64,000 nt of DNA. Source: Ailanthus altissimus. Lineage: Eukaryota; Streptophyta; Magnoliopsida; Sapindales; Simaroubaceae. The DNA lies in the NCBI GenBank assembly GCA_946807835.1, contig OX327703.1, positions 751,501-815,500 of the forward strand, in the 5' to 3' direction. The position numbers and the translations under genes are program-made. The notes beneath the pieces are model-generated. The model was not told the DNA's origin. It made no database searches and saw only the letters and a program-made list of their open reading frames with translations. Below, one piece after another: positions 43,753-53,874 of this stretch; position 1 is the stretch's first letter, and every line of letters begins with the position of its first letter.

Positions 43753-44124
43753 ATGGAGGGACTCATTCCAATGGTGTTCAAGGCAATCAAGAGGAACAGG
43801 ATTCGCCGGCGGTACGAGTGTCTTTCAGCCGGGGCAGCTGAAACTTACAACATATCAGACTTCTATCTCAATAATTCACCAGCTCATGTGCACATGACAC
43901 ATTCAGCTGGGAAGATGGAGGAGAGATATGGCCACCTCCGGCGGCACAAGTCTATCGGAGACTTTTATGGGTACTCGATGTCGGCGCCGAGTCATAGGGA
44001 AAATGGTGGTGTTGGTGTTGGTGGTGGTGGAGGTGGAGGTGGTGCTTCTCCTCCTCCAATGGCAAAGCAACTTGTGAGGTTTAGGAGTCACAAAATGTTC
44101 TCATGTGTTACAGGTGCAAGCTGA
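43753..44124 (+). CDS. Small plant-specific protein of unknown function (123 aa)
   Basis: A 123-aa frame starting MEGLIPMVFKAIKRNR. The upstream 111 codons of the same open frame are 5' leader: they contain the TATA-like site and a low-complexity pyrimidine tract. Conserved-looking parts are the N-terminal MEGLIPMVFKAI with a basic RNRIRRRYE, then HLRRHKSIGDFYGYSMSAPS, a Gly-Val run (about 13 residues) and the C-terminus AKQLVRFRSHKMFSCVTG. I recall similar short proteins throughout eudicots, including Arabidopsis, with no assigned function. There is no signal peptide or membrane segment; the charge suggests a cytosolic or nuclear product. The codons at the end (ACA GGT GCA AGC TGA) include a possible splice donor; see the exon candidate at 45045. 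Confidence 0.85.
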   Translation: MEGLIPMVFKAIKRNRIRRRYECLSAGAAETYNISDFYLNNSPAHVHMTHSAGKMEERYGHLRRHKSIGDFYGYSMSAPSHRENGGVGVGGGGGGGGASPPPMAKQLVRFRSHKMFSCVTGAS

Positions 44125-44174
44125 TCAATTTACTTTACTACACAAGTTATTATTTTGGTTAATTACCAAAACAA

Positions 44175-44487
44175 GAATTGACAATTTAGTTCTTGAATTT
44201 TTTTTTGAATTATTTATTAGGTTTTTAAATTTTTTGAAATACTTAATTTGGTTCCCACTGTAAAAAAAAAAAAAATAATGTCTGAATTTTACTTTTTAAA
44301 GACAGTAAGGTAAATTGATATATCTAATCTTAATAAATAATTCTATATTTGATCAAATTTATCTCACTGTCCTAAAAAATTATATTTCAGATGTTATTTT
44401 TTCAACAATAGATACTAAATTGGGATTTCAAAAAGTGTAAAGACCTAATAAGTAATTCAAAAAAAAAAAAAATTAAATTGACAATTC
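44175..44487. mobile_element. MITE family D, just downstream of the 123-aa gene
   Basis: 313 bp with long inverted ends of about 85 bp. The left end starts GAATTGACAATTTAGTTC and includes GAATTATTTATTAGG. The right end is complementary (CCTAATAAGTAATTC ... AAATTGACAATTC). It begins 50 bp after the stop codon, so it lies in the 3' UTR or in the intron of the alternative isoform. Confidence 0.75.
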
Positions 44488-45044
44488 CCTTTACCAAAAA
44501 GAAAAAAGAATGTAGTAATAATCTATTTTTGTTTTACTGTTTTTATTTTCATAATTTAGTTTGGGTTAAAGATCATATGATAATAATATTTTTGGTTTTC
44601 TTATTTGTTTTTGATAAACTATTCATTGATGCCCCAAGTTGTTGTACCCAATTAGAAGACTACTAAGGTAGAATATATATATATATATATGAATAATATT
44701 GTACATCTTAATTAGTCTCTCTTTCTCTCTCTCTCTTTCTTTTTTTTTTCTTTCATGAACAAAGTTTGAGGTCAATTTTTGGCCAGCTTGTGCTTATTAA
44801 TCATATGCTTTTTGTGCCCCATCAATGAAACATATATAAGCAAATTTTCACATGCTTTAATAGTGCCTTGGGGGGAATCTTCTCATCATAAGCTTTTTAA
44901 AAAAATAAAAAATTAAGAGTCTCTCATTCATAACTATTAAATTTGCATGAAATACAACTCATTATATTCTCCTCTTTTTGATTAATTATTGTGAAATTTT
45001 AGCTGTTTTTTCTCTTTTTTTTTTCCTTCTCAAATTACTTCCAG

Positions 45045-45136
45045 CCGGCGACGCCATGTACATGGAGTCATTGGTGGTGCCCAGATACGTTATTGTTGAA
45101 TTATACATGAAGATTATGACTATTTTATGGAATTAA
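45045..45136 (+). other. Candidate alternative last exon of the 123-aa gene
   Basis: A strong acceptor (long T/C tract, then TTACTTCCAG at 45035-45044) opens a short GC-richer island. Joining it to the donor ACAG|GTGCAAG at about 44113 of the 123-aa gene keeps frame. It replaces the last residues by 30 others that begin AGDAMYMESLVVPRY and end at a TAA at 45134-45136. The splice signals are seen; use of the exon is inference. Confidence 0.4.
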
Positions 45137-45892
45137 TTAAGTGAGATATAAGGTCTATCACATTCACATATGTTAATTAATAAGAAAGCAATTGATGGGT
45201 AAACTTGAGATTGACGTTTTTTTTTTTTCTTTTCTCAGAGTCATTCTACTGTAAATTTATTGTATAATTACAAGTTGTTTTTTTTTTTTTAAATTACGTA
45301 TTGATATGTAACGCGAACGTTGAGACATGTAACAAAAAAATTTGAAACGTATAAGAATAGAGTTGAAGAACCGTGGGCAAATATAAAACGAATGTATATA
45401 TAGTAGAATTAAACTCTTTTCGAACCTACTATACTGGCTTTAATTTTGAGAATCTTGCATTTGAGTCCTAATTTTTGAAAATAAAAAGTTTGCTTCCGAG
45501 TGAAATCCACGATTATTACTTTCTCCAATAAATTCTAAATAATTAAAAATCTTTTTTTTAAAAAGTGTAATCGATCAAACCCTCCATAAAAGTACATTTT
45601 CCCCGATTGGGTCGGGGGATTTGAGTCCCGGCAAAAGTTAGTGTAGTTGATCTATTCTTTTTTTTTTTTATGAAATTCTTTGTAAGATGTGTTTTAAAAT
45701 TATATGTGTTATTTTTTATGATTTCGATAATATAATTTAAGTGAGATATATCTCAAAGTTATGCTTATTGTTCTAAATTTTTTTTGATAATATAATATAT
45801 AAAAATTCAGCTTGGTTTAATAATTTTTGCGTGTACACTGAGACTATTGTTGCTTTACGGAAACTTTCAACCAAAAACTAGATAAAAAAATA

Positions 45893-46194
45893 TTTAGTAA
45901 TAAGAAAAGATACATCAAGTTGTTAACCAATTTTCAATATTCTTTGGCAAAGTACGTTGCTCTAGCTTAAAATAGCATAAAGTTTTATATATATATATAT
46001 ATATATATACATTATACGAATTATATTTTTATGTACTAAGTCTAAATTTAGTAATAAGAAAAGTTACATCAAATTGTTAACCAATTTTCAATATTCTTTT
46101 GGCCAAGTACGTTGCTCTAGCTTAAGATAGCATAAAGTTATATATATATATATACACACATTATACGAATTATATTTTTATGTACTAAGTCTTT
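45893..46194. repeat. Imperfect ~154-bp tandem duplication
   Basis: 45893-46046 and 46047-46194 both read TTTAGTAATAAGAAAAG, TTGTTAACCAATTTTCAATA, AAGTACGTTGCTCTAGCTTA, a TA tract and TTATGTACTAAGTCT. The copies differ by several substitutions and TA-tract length, so this duplication is older than the one at 39357. Confidence 0.88.
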
Positions 46195-46627
46195 CAAAGA
46201 AGCGCCTAATATCTACCATGTCTTCAAGGTTGAAAATGGACAATCTTGATCATGGTTCTATAAATAGTAGTTAATTGATTAATTGAACATTATTTTGATA
46301 TTAGGATAATTCTTCCTTTGACTAAAAAATTTCAAAAAGATGTTTCATGGGTTGTTGAAAAGTCCAATTGTTTTGGTTAGGATCTTCTTTTGTCAAATAA
46401 GTTCTAACGACTCATTATTAATATGCTTATGGTATTAATATTCATATCAGGATCTAGCATTACTCCAAGTCATTAAAATTTGTCCAAGGGGATTGTCCTT
46501 TGGAGAATTTATTTAGTAGAGATTATGTTTTGGCAAATTCTATCTTTATATTTCACAACGCAAAACAAGGATATTCAATAATCTAAAATTTCAAATATAG
46601 AAGAAAATATATATAATTTTATTTTAA

Positions 46628-46735
46628 TGAATTATGCAATTTATTATACGGTAAGCACCTATACATGTGTGTTGAAGTTGCGGATTAATCATATAGTAGC
46701 ACGTGATAATATTACTCACCATATTACTCCTAAAA
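46628..46735. mobile_element. MITE family A, degenerate copy 3
   Basis: GAATTATGCAATTTATTATA then GGTAAGCACCTATACATGTG matches the reverse complement of the fragment at 1147-1240 (GGTGAGCACCTAGACACATG). The other end (CACGTGATAATATTACTCACCAT) matches the opposite arm. Confidence 0.5.
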
Positions 46736-48186
46736 GCCTAGCATCCGTCCACGCCCATATTAAAGAACAAAAGGCAGAAAAGTGAACAACTCTCATCAAC
46801 TCTTAAACTCAATAATGTTGAGGGGGACAGTGAGAGGAGTTGTGAAGATATGTAAATAAACAATATGATTATGAAAATGGCTTGATGGAAGCAGCTTGAA
46901 GAGAATGAAAGCTGCAAGTGAAGTGTGGTCAGAGGAGAAGAGGAGGGTGGCATTGTAGAGAGAATGATATATGTTTTAAGGGTATTGTTGTCAACTTGTT
47001 ATTAACTCAAGGGACAATTTAGTCGCATTAGAGAGTTTGACTTGTGTCAAAAGTGTCATTCCGCATTCATTAGGGGTAAGGGTGCTATATATGGATTTTT
47101 CTAAACATCAAGGGGGTTTATGACACAGTCTAATAGTATGTGGACTAACGTGAAATGAGAGAAAAATTGAGGGGGTTATATCAAATTATCCCATTAGATA
47201 ACAACTCTGAAATATTTTATTTTAATGAATGCAGTATTGCATCCATGAATCATTACTAAAGAAAGAGAATTTTTAAATTTTTTTTTAAAGTATACTAATT
47301 ATTATAATTTTGAAAGAGTCTACTAATTAATTCAACACGATTGAACATAAAAGAGATAAGAAAATTAAATGAAATATCACTTATGACGTAGTCAAGAATT
47401 TCTTTTTCTCGGATTAATTATTAATTTTTTAAAATATTATTTCATATATCTTAACGGTATGAAAAAGTTTTATTCATTAAAAAAAGGAAGAAACACCTTA
47501 TATAGAAAATATATAATAAACCTTACTTATAAAAAGAATATAATAGTGATATATTGTTAATATTATGTTTGATGATATCTCAAAACATAGAATTCATCTA
47601 TTACAGATTTTAAATAATTTTTCAGAATGATAATTTCTCTTTTAATATAAACAACTATGCAATTTGTAATCCCCCTAAAGATTGCTTGAATGGTCATCGA
47701 TGCACCATTTGAGTTCAAATAAAAATTAAGAGTAAAGTGAGGTTTTTCATCTCCATTTAAAATTAAAAAATAAAACTGTGCAATTTATAAGAAACACATT
47801 TTTAAACATTGTAATAAGATAATTTTAATAAAAATAAATTTAAATTATTATTAACATTTTATGAAAGAGTTTTAATAAGTTTATTATAGCGCCCCAACCC
47901 CTGACAATTACAATTTGTTTTTCAAACAATATTGACAATTAATGTAATTCTTTTTAAAGTGAAAATTTATGTACATTACCAAGACTGAATTTAGTGAATT
48001 TGGAAACAAAAATGTCCAATTTGATCTACATCAGTGGTCTCATTGCATAGGTGTTCATATATATATAAATTTTCAAATGCATACATTCGTACACCTAAAG
48101 AAACATGAACATAATTTATATAAATTTTTTTAGATTATTTATTAGCTGTACCATCTAGTGGAGTGGCAAAAATTTGTAATCAAGGG

Positions 48187-48587
48187 CACATAATGGCTTG
48201 ATGGTCAAGTGTGCATCATTTGTGAGGTCTAGGGTTTAAGTTTAAATAGATAGTGTAATAATTTTTTCATCTTTTAAAAAGTTTTTTTTTATTTTTTGTG
48301 AGATTTGTATTTTTTTTTTAATTTTATAAAAGGATCTTCTTTTTTTTCTCTCCGTATAAATATGAGATTTTCCCTTTTTTATTGGACAAGTATTCGAACA
48401 TGCGTTTCTTGAGACATACATTTTTTTTCCTAATGTGCATATAAATTCTTCCTTTTCTTTTTAAAAATATGTGTTCAAGCATGCGTCCAACATAAAAATG
48501 CGTTAATATATAAATATAATATTTTAATATAATAATCTTTTAATTATAGTATTAATAGTTATTTGATATATTACCGGTCCTTTAAAA
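48187..48587 (+). mobile_element. tRNA-like SINE with perfect 16-bp target duplication
   Basis: It is flanked by identical AATTTGTAATCAAGGG copies (48171-48186 and 48588-48603). The 5' head has an A-box-like TGGCTTGATGGTCAAG and a degenerate B-box-like TCTAGGGTTTAAGTTT, as in tRNA-derived SINEs. A T-rich, non-coding body of about 330 bp follows. Confidence 0.7.
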
Positions 48588-49810
48588 AATTTGTAATCAA
48601 GGGGGTTAATTTTAGTGCTAAACAATATGTTTTGTTTTTATTTTTTCAGTGAAACGGGATGGTGCAAATAAACTTTCATAATGAAAAAAAAAAAGAGAAG
48701 AAAGAAATACTACGTTCAAAGGACAAATAATACTAAAAGAGAGTCGCAATAAAATAAGAATAAATTTGTGATAAAAATTTGATAAAACATTATTAGTCTT
48801 AATACCCAATTAATGATCCTTTAAAGTGACCTTTCTTTTTTTGCACTGAAATGAAAAAAAACCTGGACACTTAAATATTTAAAATTTTTTGCTTTTAAAC
48901 GGGCAGGTTAAATTTAGTAGGATATGTCCATGGCGATTCTCAAGTATCCACAGGTTAAGAAAAGCTTATTTTTGATAAGAAACTTAAAAAAAGTGAGAGA
49001 ATTTAAATGGGTTTATGAGTTTGTTTAGAATTATTTATGATTCTACTTAATTTTAGAAACCCAATATTAATTTACTTTACAATTAGGTGTTTCATTCTGC
49101 AATAGTTGATAATTAGATTGGACATAATGAATCATAAAAGTTAAATGTCCCACTCTTGATCATATAATTACTTGACTTTTTTTTTTGGCACTTTTAACTT
49201 TAAATTTGAGGTAATAGTTCTTCAAATTTCTCCTCATTTGAAGCATTTTTTTTTTTTGGAAAGTTAAGCCTTTTTTTTTACAACCAGATATAATGAAATT
49301 TGGAGGATTGTCATTTCATATATAGTGAATACATAGAAACTTCAAATGCTTACGCAAAACAGTAGCAAACTAAGGAAACTTTTGAATATATATATCTCAT
49401 CTTTAATTACACTATTTAGGATTATAAATGCAAATTTTGATGGAAATCACTACAATAATTCATATTGTAGAGAGTAAATTTTTGTATAAAATTTCATTGT
49501 TAGAAAACATTTACCTAGAATGAATAGTTATTAATTATTAAAAAAAATCATTTAATGGTGATAACAAAATCACCATTGCAAGAAAAGAAAGTAATTTAAT
49601 TTTGCTCTAATGAGAATCATCAAACATACACTAGTAAAGAAACAGAGATATACAAAGTATATCTATATTTGAAGTAATTAATACTTAACACTATTAATTA
49701 ATTAAGAAAAAACAAATTAAACAAGACAAAACCAAAAGGATGAAAAGGGGAAGAAAAAAATGAGTTTAATAATTAAAAGTTAGAAGAGCAAAAACAATGA
49801 GTCAATGAGG

Positions 49811-49818
49811 GCATATAC
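49811..49818. promoter_or_regulatory. P1BS motif (GCATATAC), downstream of MIR827
   Basis: Matches GNATATNC, the palindromic site of the PHR1 phosphate-starvation regulator. It lies about 50 bp beyond the mature miRNA. Confidence 0.45.
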
Positions 49819-49849
49819 TTAATAATAAAAGAGGATTAGAAGTGCATGC

Positions 49850-49985
49850 AATACCATGAACATATTTGTTGATGGTCATCTAACTACAAAATCATTAACA
49901 TTTGCATTCACATTCAGATAATGAAAAAACCAAATGAAATGAAGATGTTAGATGACAATCAACAAACAAATCCAAAGCTGCAAGA
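49850..49985 (-). ncRNA. MIR827: MIR827 precursor
   Basis: A minus-strand hairpin. The 3' arm (49863-49883) reads TTAGATGACCATCAACAAAT plus a final A. That equals the conserved plant miR827 sequence except at the second-to-last base (U instead of C). The 5' arm (49948-49971; TTTGTTGATTGTCATCTAAC) pairs with it over 20 nt with one mismatch, across a loop of about 60 nt, which is normal for a plant miRNA. miR827 is induced by phosphate starvation and targets NLA and SPX-MFS (PHT5) transcripts, controlling phosphate transporter turnover and vacuolar storage. Mature strand on the 3' arm agrees with known MIR827 genes. Three P1BS motifs lie close by. Confidence 0.92.
49863..49883 (-). ncRNA. MIR827: Mature miR827
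   Basis: 21 nt on the 3' arm of the hairpin, with a 5' U as expected for AGO1 loading. It differs from the common form only near the 3' end, outside the seed. Confidence 0.88.
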
Positions 49986-50143
49986 GTTATAATGATGATG
50001 ATGATGATGATGATGATCATCTAGTGGTAATTTCATATACAGGAAAATATTGCAATATGTAGAAGAAAGAAATTGAAAGAAAAAAAAAGATGAGAGGGTC
50101 TTGATGGTGAAGTTAGTAGGGGTGTTACAAGAAAACAAAAAGG

Positions 50144-50151
50144 GTATATGC
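50144..50151. promoter_or_regulatory. P1BS motif (GTATATGC), upstream of MIR827
   Basis: Matches GNATATNC, about 160-170 bp upstream of the hairpin on the transcription side. Confidence 0.6.
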
Positions 50152-50187
50152 TTTTGGAATATTAGTTGATATTCCTGTGAAGGAGAA

Positions 50188-50195
50188 GAATATGC
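50188..50195. promoter_or_regulatory. P1BS motif (GAATATGC), upstream of MIR827
   Basis: Second upstream GNATATNC, 36 bp from the first. Paired P1BS sites are common in promoters of phosphate-starvation genes. Confidence 0.6.
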
Positions 50196-50216
50196 TTTGA
50201 GAATAAACCTTGATTG

Positions 50217-50248
50217 AACTCACTGTCACTGTCACTGTCACTGTCACA
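50217..50248. repeat. (CACTGT)n microsatellite in the MIR827 promoter
   Basis: About five tandem CACTGT units next to the upstream P1BS sites. It encodes nothing credible. Confidence 0.85.
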
Positions 50249-52221
50249 GACTGACTGGTTGGTAGAAGCAAAAATTGGGGGTTAAAATGAGAGGGTATGA
50301 TCAGCCTTCTCACTGTTCTGTAAACGTTAAATCTTCTTTAAATATTGCAAATTTTTTTATTAGTTCATGCTTCTTAGGAATGTACAGATCAAGCCCAAAA
50401 ATGGTTCTGTAACCGAATTCAGCCCAAGTTCTATCCAAAAGGCACCTACTTCTAATTTTATTTCTTTGAAACAAACAAGGCATAATACATAAATATAAAT
50501 CAAATCTATTTCTAGTTTTGATGTGAGAAAAGAAAAGTAAAAACCTTAAATCTTTTTTTTCCTTTATTTGCCATTTGTAAAGATTTTACCAGTTGATTCA
50601 ATTCCAGAATCTGTAAAAGAACAAGTTGTAAAAGTATTGTAAGTAAAACCAAAAAGAAAAAAAAAATATTTCTGCTGTATTTTGCAGGGGTTGAAATTCT
50701 TTGGAGTTGATTTGTTTACATGTATTGAAGTTAATTTATCTCTATCTTGTCAGTTTAATTTTTTAACTTATTTAAAAAACCTCCAAATTGTAAATAAAAT
50801 CATTATTGTGGATTCTTAAGGGCAGTATAAATACTTTGTTTATTTGTTTATTTAAGTGGAAAGCTTATGGACAGAGCTAGAAAGTTGATTGAGTGAAGAC
50901 TTCGAGTGAATTACAAATAGACATTTGAGGGCTTCAGTGAAATTTAAAGCAAAAATTCTTAATCAAGCCCTCAATGGGCAAAAGATAGCTCCATCCATAA
51001 ACAAGTAGATCAAACTTTGAAAAAGTTATTAAGTATAGGAATGTTTTATTTAATTTTTTTTTCTTATTTTAATTTGTACTTATTTTATTTTTTTTTATTA
51101 ATTTGATAATTATTATTAGATCATATTCTAATTTAATAATAAGCCTTATTAGTTTTTCTAGTTTAGTTTCAATAAGTTTGACTAATATAAATATGATTTA
51201 CAAGATCTAATATTTTATATTTGTCAAAGAAAAACTAATATTCCAAACATTTTAGATAACATAAAATATCAAACTTACGCTTATCTATGAGTTGTATCAC
51301 TGTGACAACTCTTAAACTCAAGGGTTACATTTTACTTCACTTGTGAAGATGAGTTTGAGATGGTCTTTTTAATACAATAGACGTGTTTTAAGTAAAAAGC
51401 ATTTATATAAAGTTTAAAAGTAAATCTGTGAGAGTAAAAGATATACGCATGAAACTTAAGATAAAAAATATTTACTTAATTATTAAACTCAAATATTATA
51501 TATGATATTAGTGCAGACTTGCAGTCAAGTGTGCGAATTAGTTAAACTTCATGAATAATATATACTTGATTATTAAGTTAAGCATTACATCAAATCAATA
51601 AATGCATTTATAATGTCCTTTTATTTACGAAAGTGGGAGATATGAAAAAATTTTAAGAAAGAAAAATAATATCTAAACAAACACATCATTTTTACAATAA
51701 ATTAATATAATTTTGTTTCGTAATTATTTTAATTACTAATTATGTTTATGATAAAAAAATAATAAACATACAATATATATATATATATATATATATATGA
51801 CATAGTAACATTACGATTCTCTCTAACAAGAGAAATACAGAATCCAAACGACTTAAGTTTTCTTCTTGTTTCCGATCAGCATTTGACCTGTAGCTATATT
51901 CGGCAAATTCTCAGGTTACGACAGAAAGATTGTAAATGATTTATTTTTTATTTTGAAAAGAAAAACAAATTTGATGATATGGAGAAGCCAAGAATTGAAA
52001 AATCCTGAAACAAAGATTATTAAAAATATGTGCCGAATCATCCATATGCCAGTAGAAATTGATTAGATAAATTCTTTTCAATCAATCTCTTTTGTTTGTT
52101 GGTTTCTTTCTCAATGGAATTATTAACAATTTAAATTATATAAGTTCGATATTTTTGAAAACAGTGAAAATTAAAGCATCTGAGAGTGTTTATGCAGAAA
52201 TCACTTCTGAATTTTTTTTTT
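50249..52221. other. AT-rich spacer
   Basis: The MIR827 promoter probably covers the first few hundred bases. The rest is AT-rich with a (TA)n tract at about 51773-51798. No gene seen. Confidence 0.4.
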
Positions 52222-53155
52222 GGTTAGAAATTGATGATTCAATAATTTTGTATAGATAAAAATTGAGATAAATATCAAAAGTAAAATAATTATGAAATCA
52301 AGTACGTATTAAGTGTATAAGGAAAAAATAAAATGGAAAGCCAAAAATAGATACTGTTCATGTGGTAATACTGTTCACAACGAGTACTGTTGCGCCTAAT
52401 AATGAATACTATTCACGACGGATATTTTTTACGCGACAACTTTAGGGTATTTTTTGTTTTGGCTCAATTGACTTTTGTAAGCAGGATTATGACTTCTACA
52501 AATAAGGACTCTTATTCTAACTAGATTTAGGATTTTTAAGGGTGTTTTATTCATTATATAAACCCTTCTAAACACAAGAGAAAGACAAGCATATAAAGTT
52601 TCAAAATGTAGCCATAAGAGAGAATAGAGGAGTTAGGTAGGTACTAAGTGTGTGACGCACTAGGGTGTAACTTTTGGGGAGTATTTTCTTTTGATTTTTG
52701 AGTGAATAAAAGAAATATTATAGATTTTTTTGACTTAGATACTCGGGCTATTCTTGTATTCCTTGTATAAATCTCTTACGAAGAGATATTAAGAGGTATT
52801 GGAGAATTATGGTGATCAAGGGTAAATACTTAGAGGTTTCTATAGGAGATATTAAGAGGTCTTGTGAGATCATTGACGATATAAAAAGATACTTAGTGAT
52901 ATATTTCAATAATAAGAAGCTGGATCATGAATTTTTCGTGGATGTAAGCAATTTTGGGTCGAATCACGTATATCTTGTGTTTTGTTGATTAATTTATTTT
53001 TTTTATCTTTATTAATGTGTTGATCTTATATATTTTTACTTATAGTGTGAGTTACGATTTTTTGCTACTCATAAAGTAAAAATGGTATTAAGGCTGTAAC
53101 TTAATTAATGCTATAAGAGTGTCAAATTAAAGAACATGACTTGATATTTGTAACA
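52222..53155 (+). mobile_element. Solo LTR, family L
   Basis: 934 bp, flanked by ttttt (52217-52221) and tcttt (53156-53160). It matches the LTRs of the element at 59210 along its length: TTAGAAATTGATGATTCAA, CACTAGGGTGTAAC, TTAGTGATATATTTCAATAA and a final TTGATATTTGTAACA. It lacks an internal domain and primer site. Confidence 0.82.
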
Positions 53156-53411
53156 TCTTTATTAATTATTAAAAATTTTAAGCAATTGCCTAGTACTTAT
53201 AAGCCAAAATGGTGGGTAGTTTTAATTTTCAATTTGAGATTAAGGTTTGAGTTCTTTCTTATACGTGGATAGAGACAGTTTTCTTCAAATTTTAATGGAA
53301 TAGATTTAATTTATTTTTTTTAATTTTAAATTTACAGGTTGCATCATAATAGATACCATTGTCGTAGATTCTAGTAGATATTTGATTATAAATATTAATA
53401 AATTTATTGTA

Positions 53412-53414
<3 letters not shown>

Positions 53415-53471
<57 letters not shown>
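53415..53471. repeat. (TA)n microsatellite
   Basis: About 28 uninterrupted TA units, the longest simple repeat in the window. Confidence 0.95.
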
Positions 53472-53474
<3 letters not shown>

Positions 53475-53874
53475 CTTCAAGCTCTGCAAAAAAATTTAGA
53501 AAAGCACTTTTGGTTATCTGAAAGCTCTTGAAAAGCACTTCCATATACAACATGATTTAGTTAAAAGATTAATTAATGTATGGTTAATAAGATTGAAATT
53601 ACCTGCTGTTAAAGGCTGTTATATTAATTAATATCCTGTGGCACCAAATATAAACAAATAAATAAAAAGCTGAGGACAAAGGCCAGCCTTTTACTAGTCA
53701 TAATTTTAATGTGGCTGCCAACTTTACAGAATGAACAAGTTACATAAATTATATTCATCAACTTAAGAAACAAAGATAGTTGATAAAACCAAAGAATTCC
53801 CAAGATTAAATATAACCAAAAGTACTCTGAGGACACAGAAGAAAATTGCAATGAAACAAAATCAGTGAACAAAC

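Larger units (their letters stand above)
45137..49849. other. AT-rich spacer with scattered repeats
   Basis: No supported protein gene. It contains a tandem duplication (45893-46194), a MITE-A relative (46628-46735), a SINE (48187-48587) and a second SINE-like piece near 47686-47775 (GATTGCTTGAATGGTCATCG). Confidence 0.4.

Noticed and set aside
45598..45650. GATTTGAGTCCCGG near a T-tract, considered as a tRNA or SINE B-box
   Set aside because: No matching A-box at the right distance and no tRNA cloverleaf; too little to call.
46860..46925. GAAGCAGCTTGAAG...GAAAGCTGCAAG considered as a miRNA hairpin
   Set aside because: Short, poorly paired arms and no match to a known plant miRNA.
46738..46953. 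71-aa minus-strand frame with a hydrophobic stretch, considered as a small secreted peptide (CLE/IDA-like)
   Set aside because: No conserved peptide motif at its C-terminus in any frame, and it abuts a MITE end.
50125..50313. 62-aa minus-strand frame with a TVTVTV run
   Set aside because: Generated by the CACTGT microsatellite upstream of MIR827.
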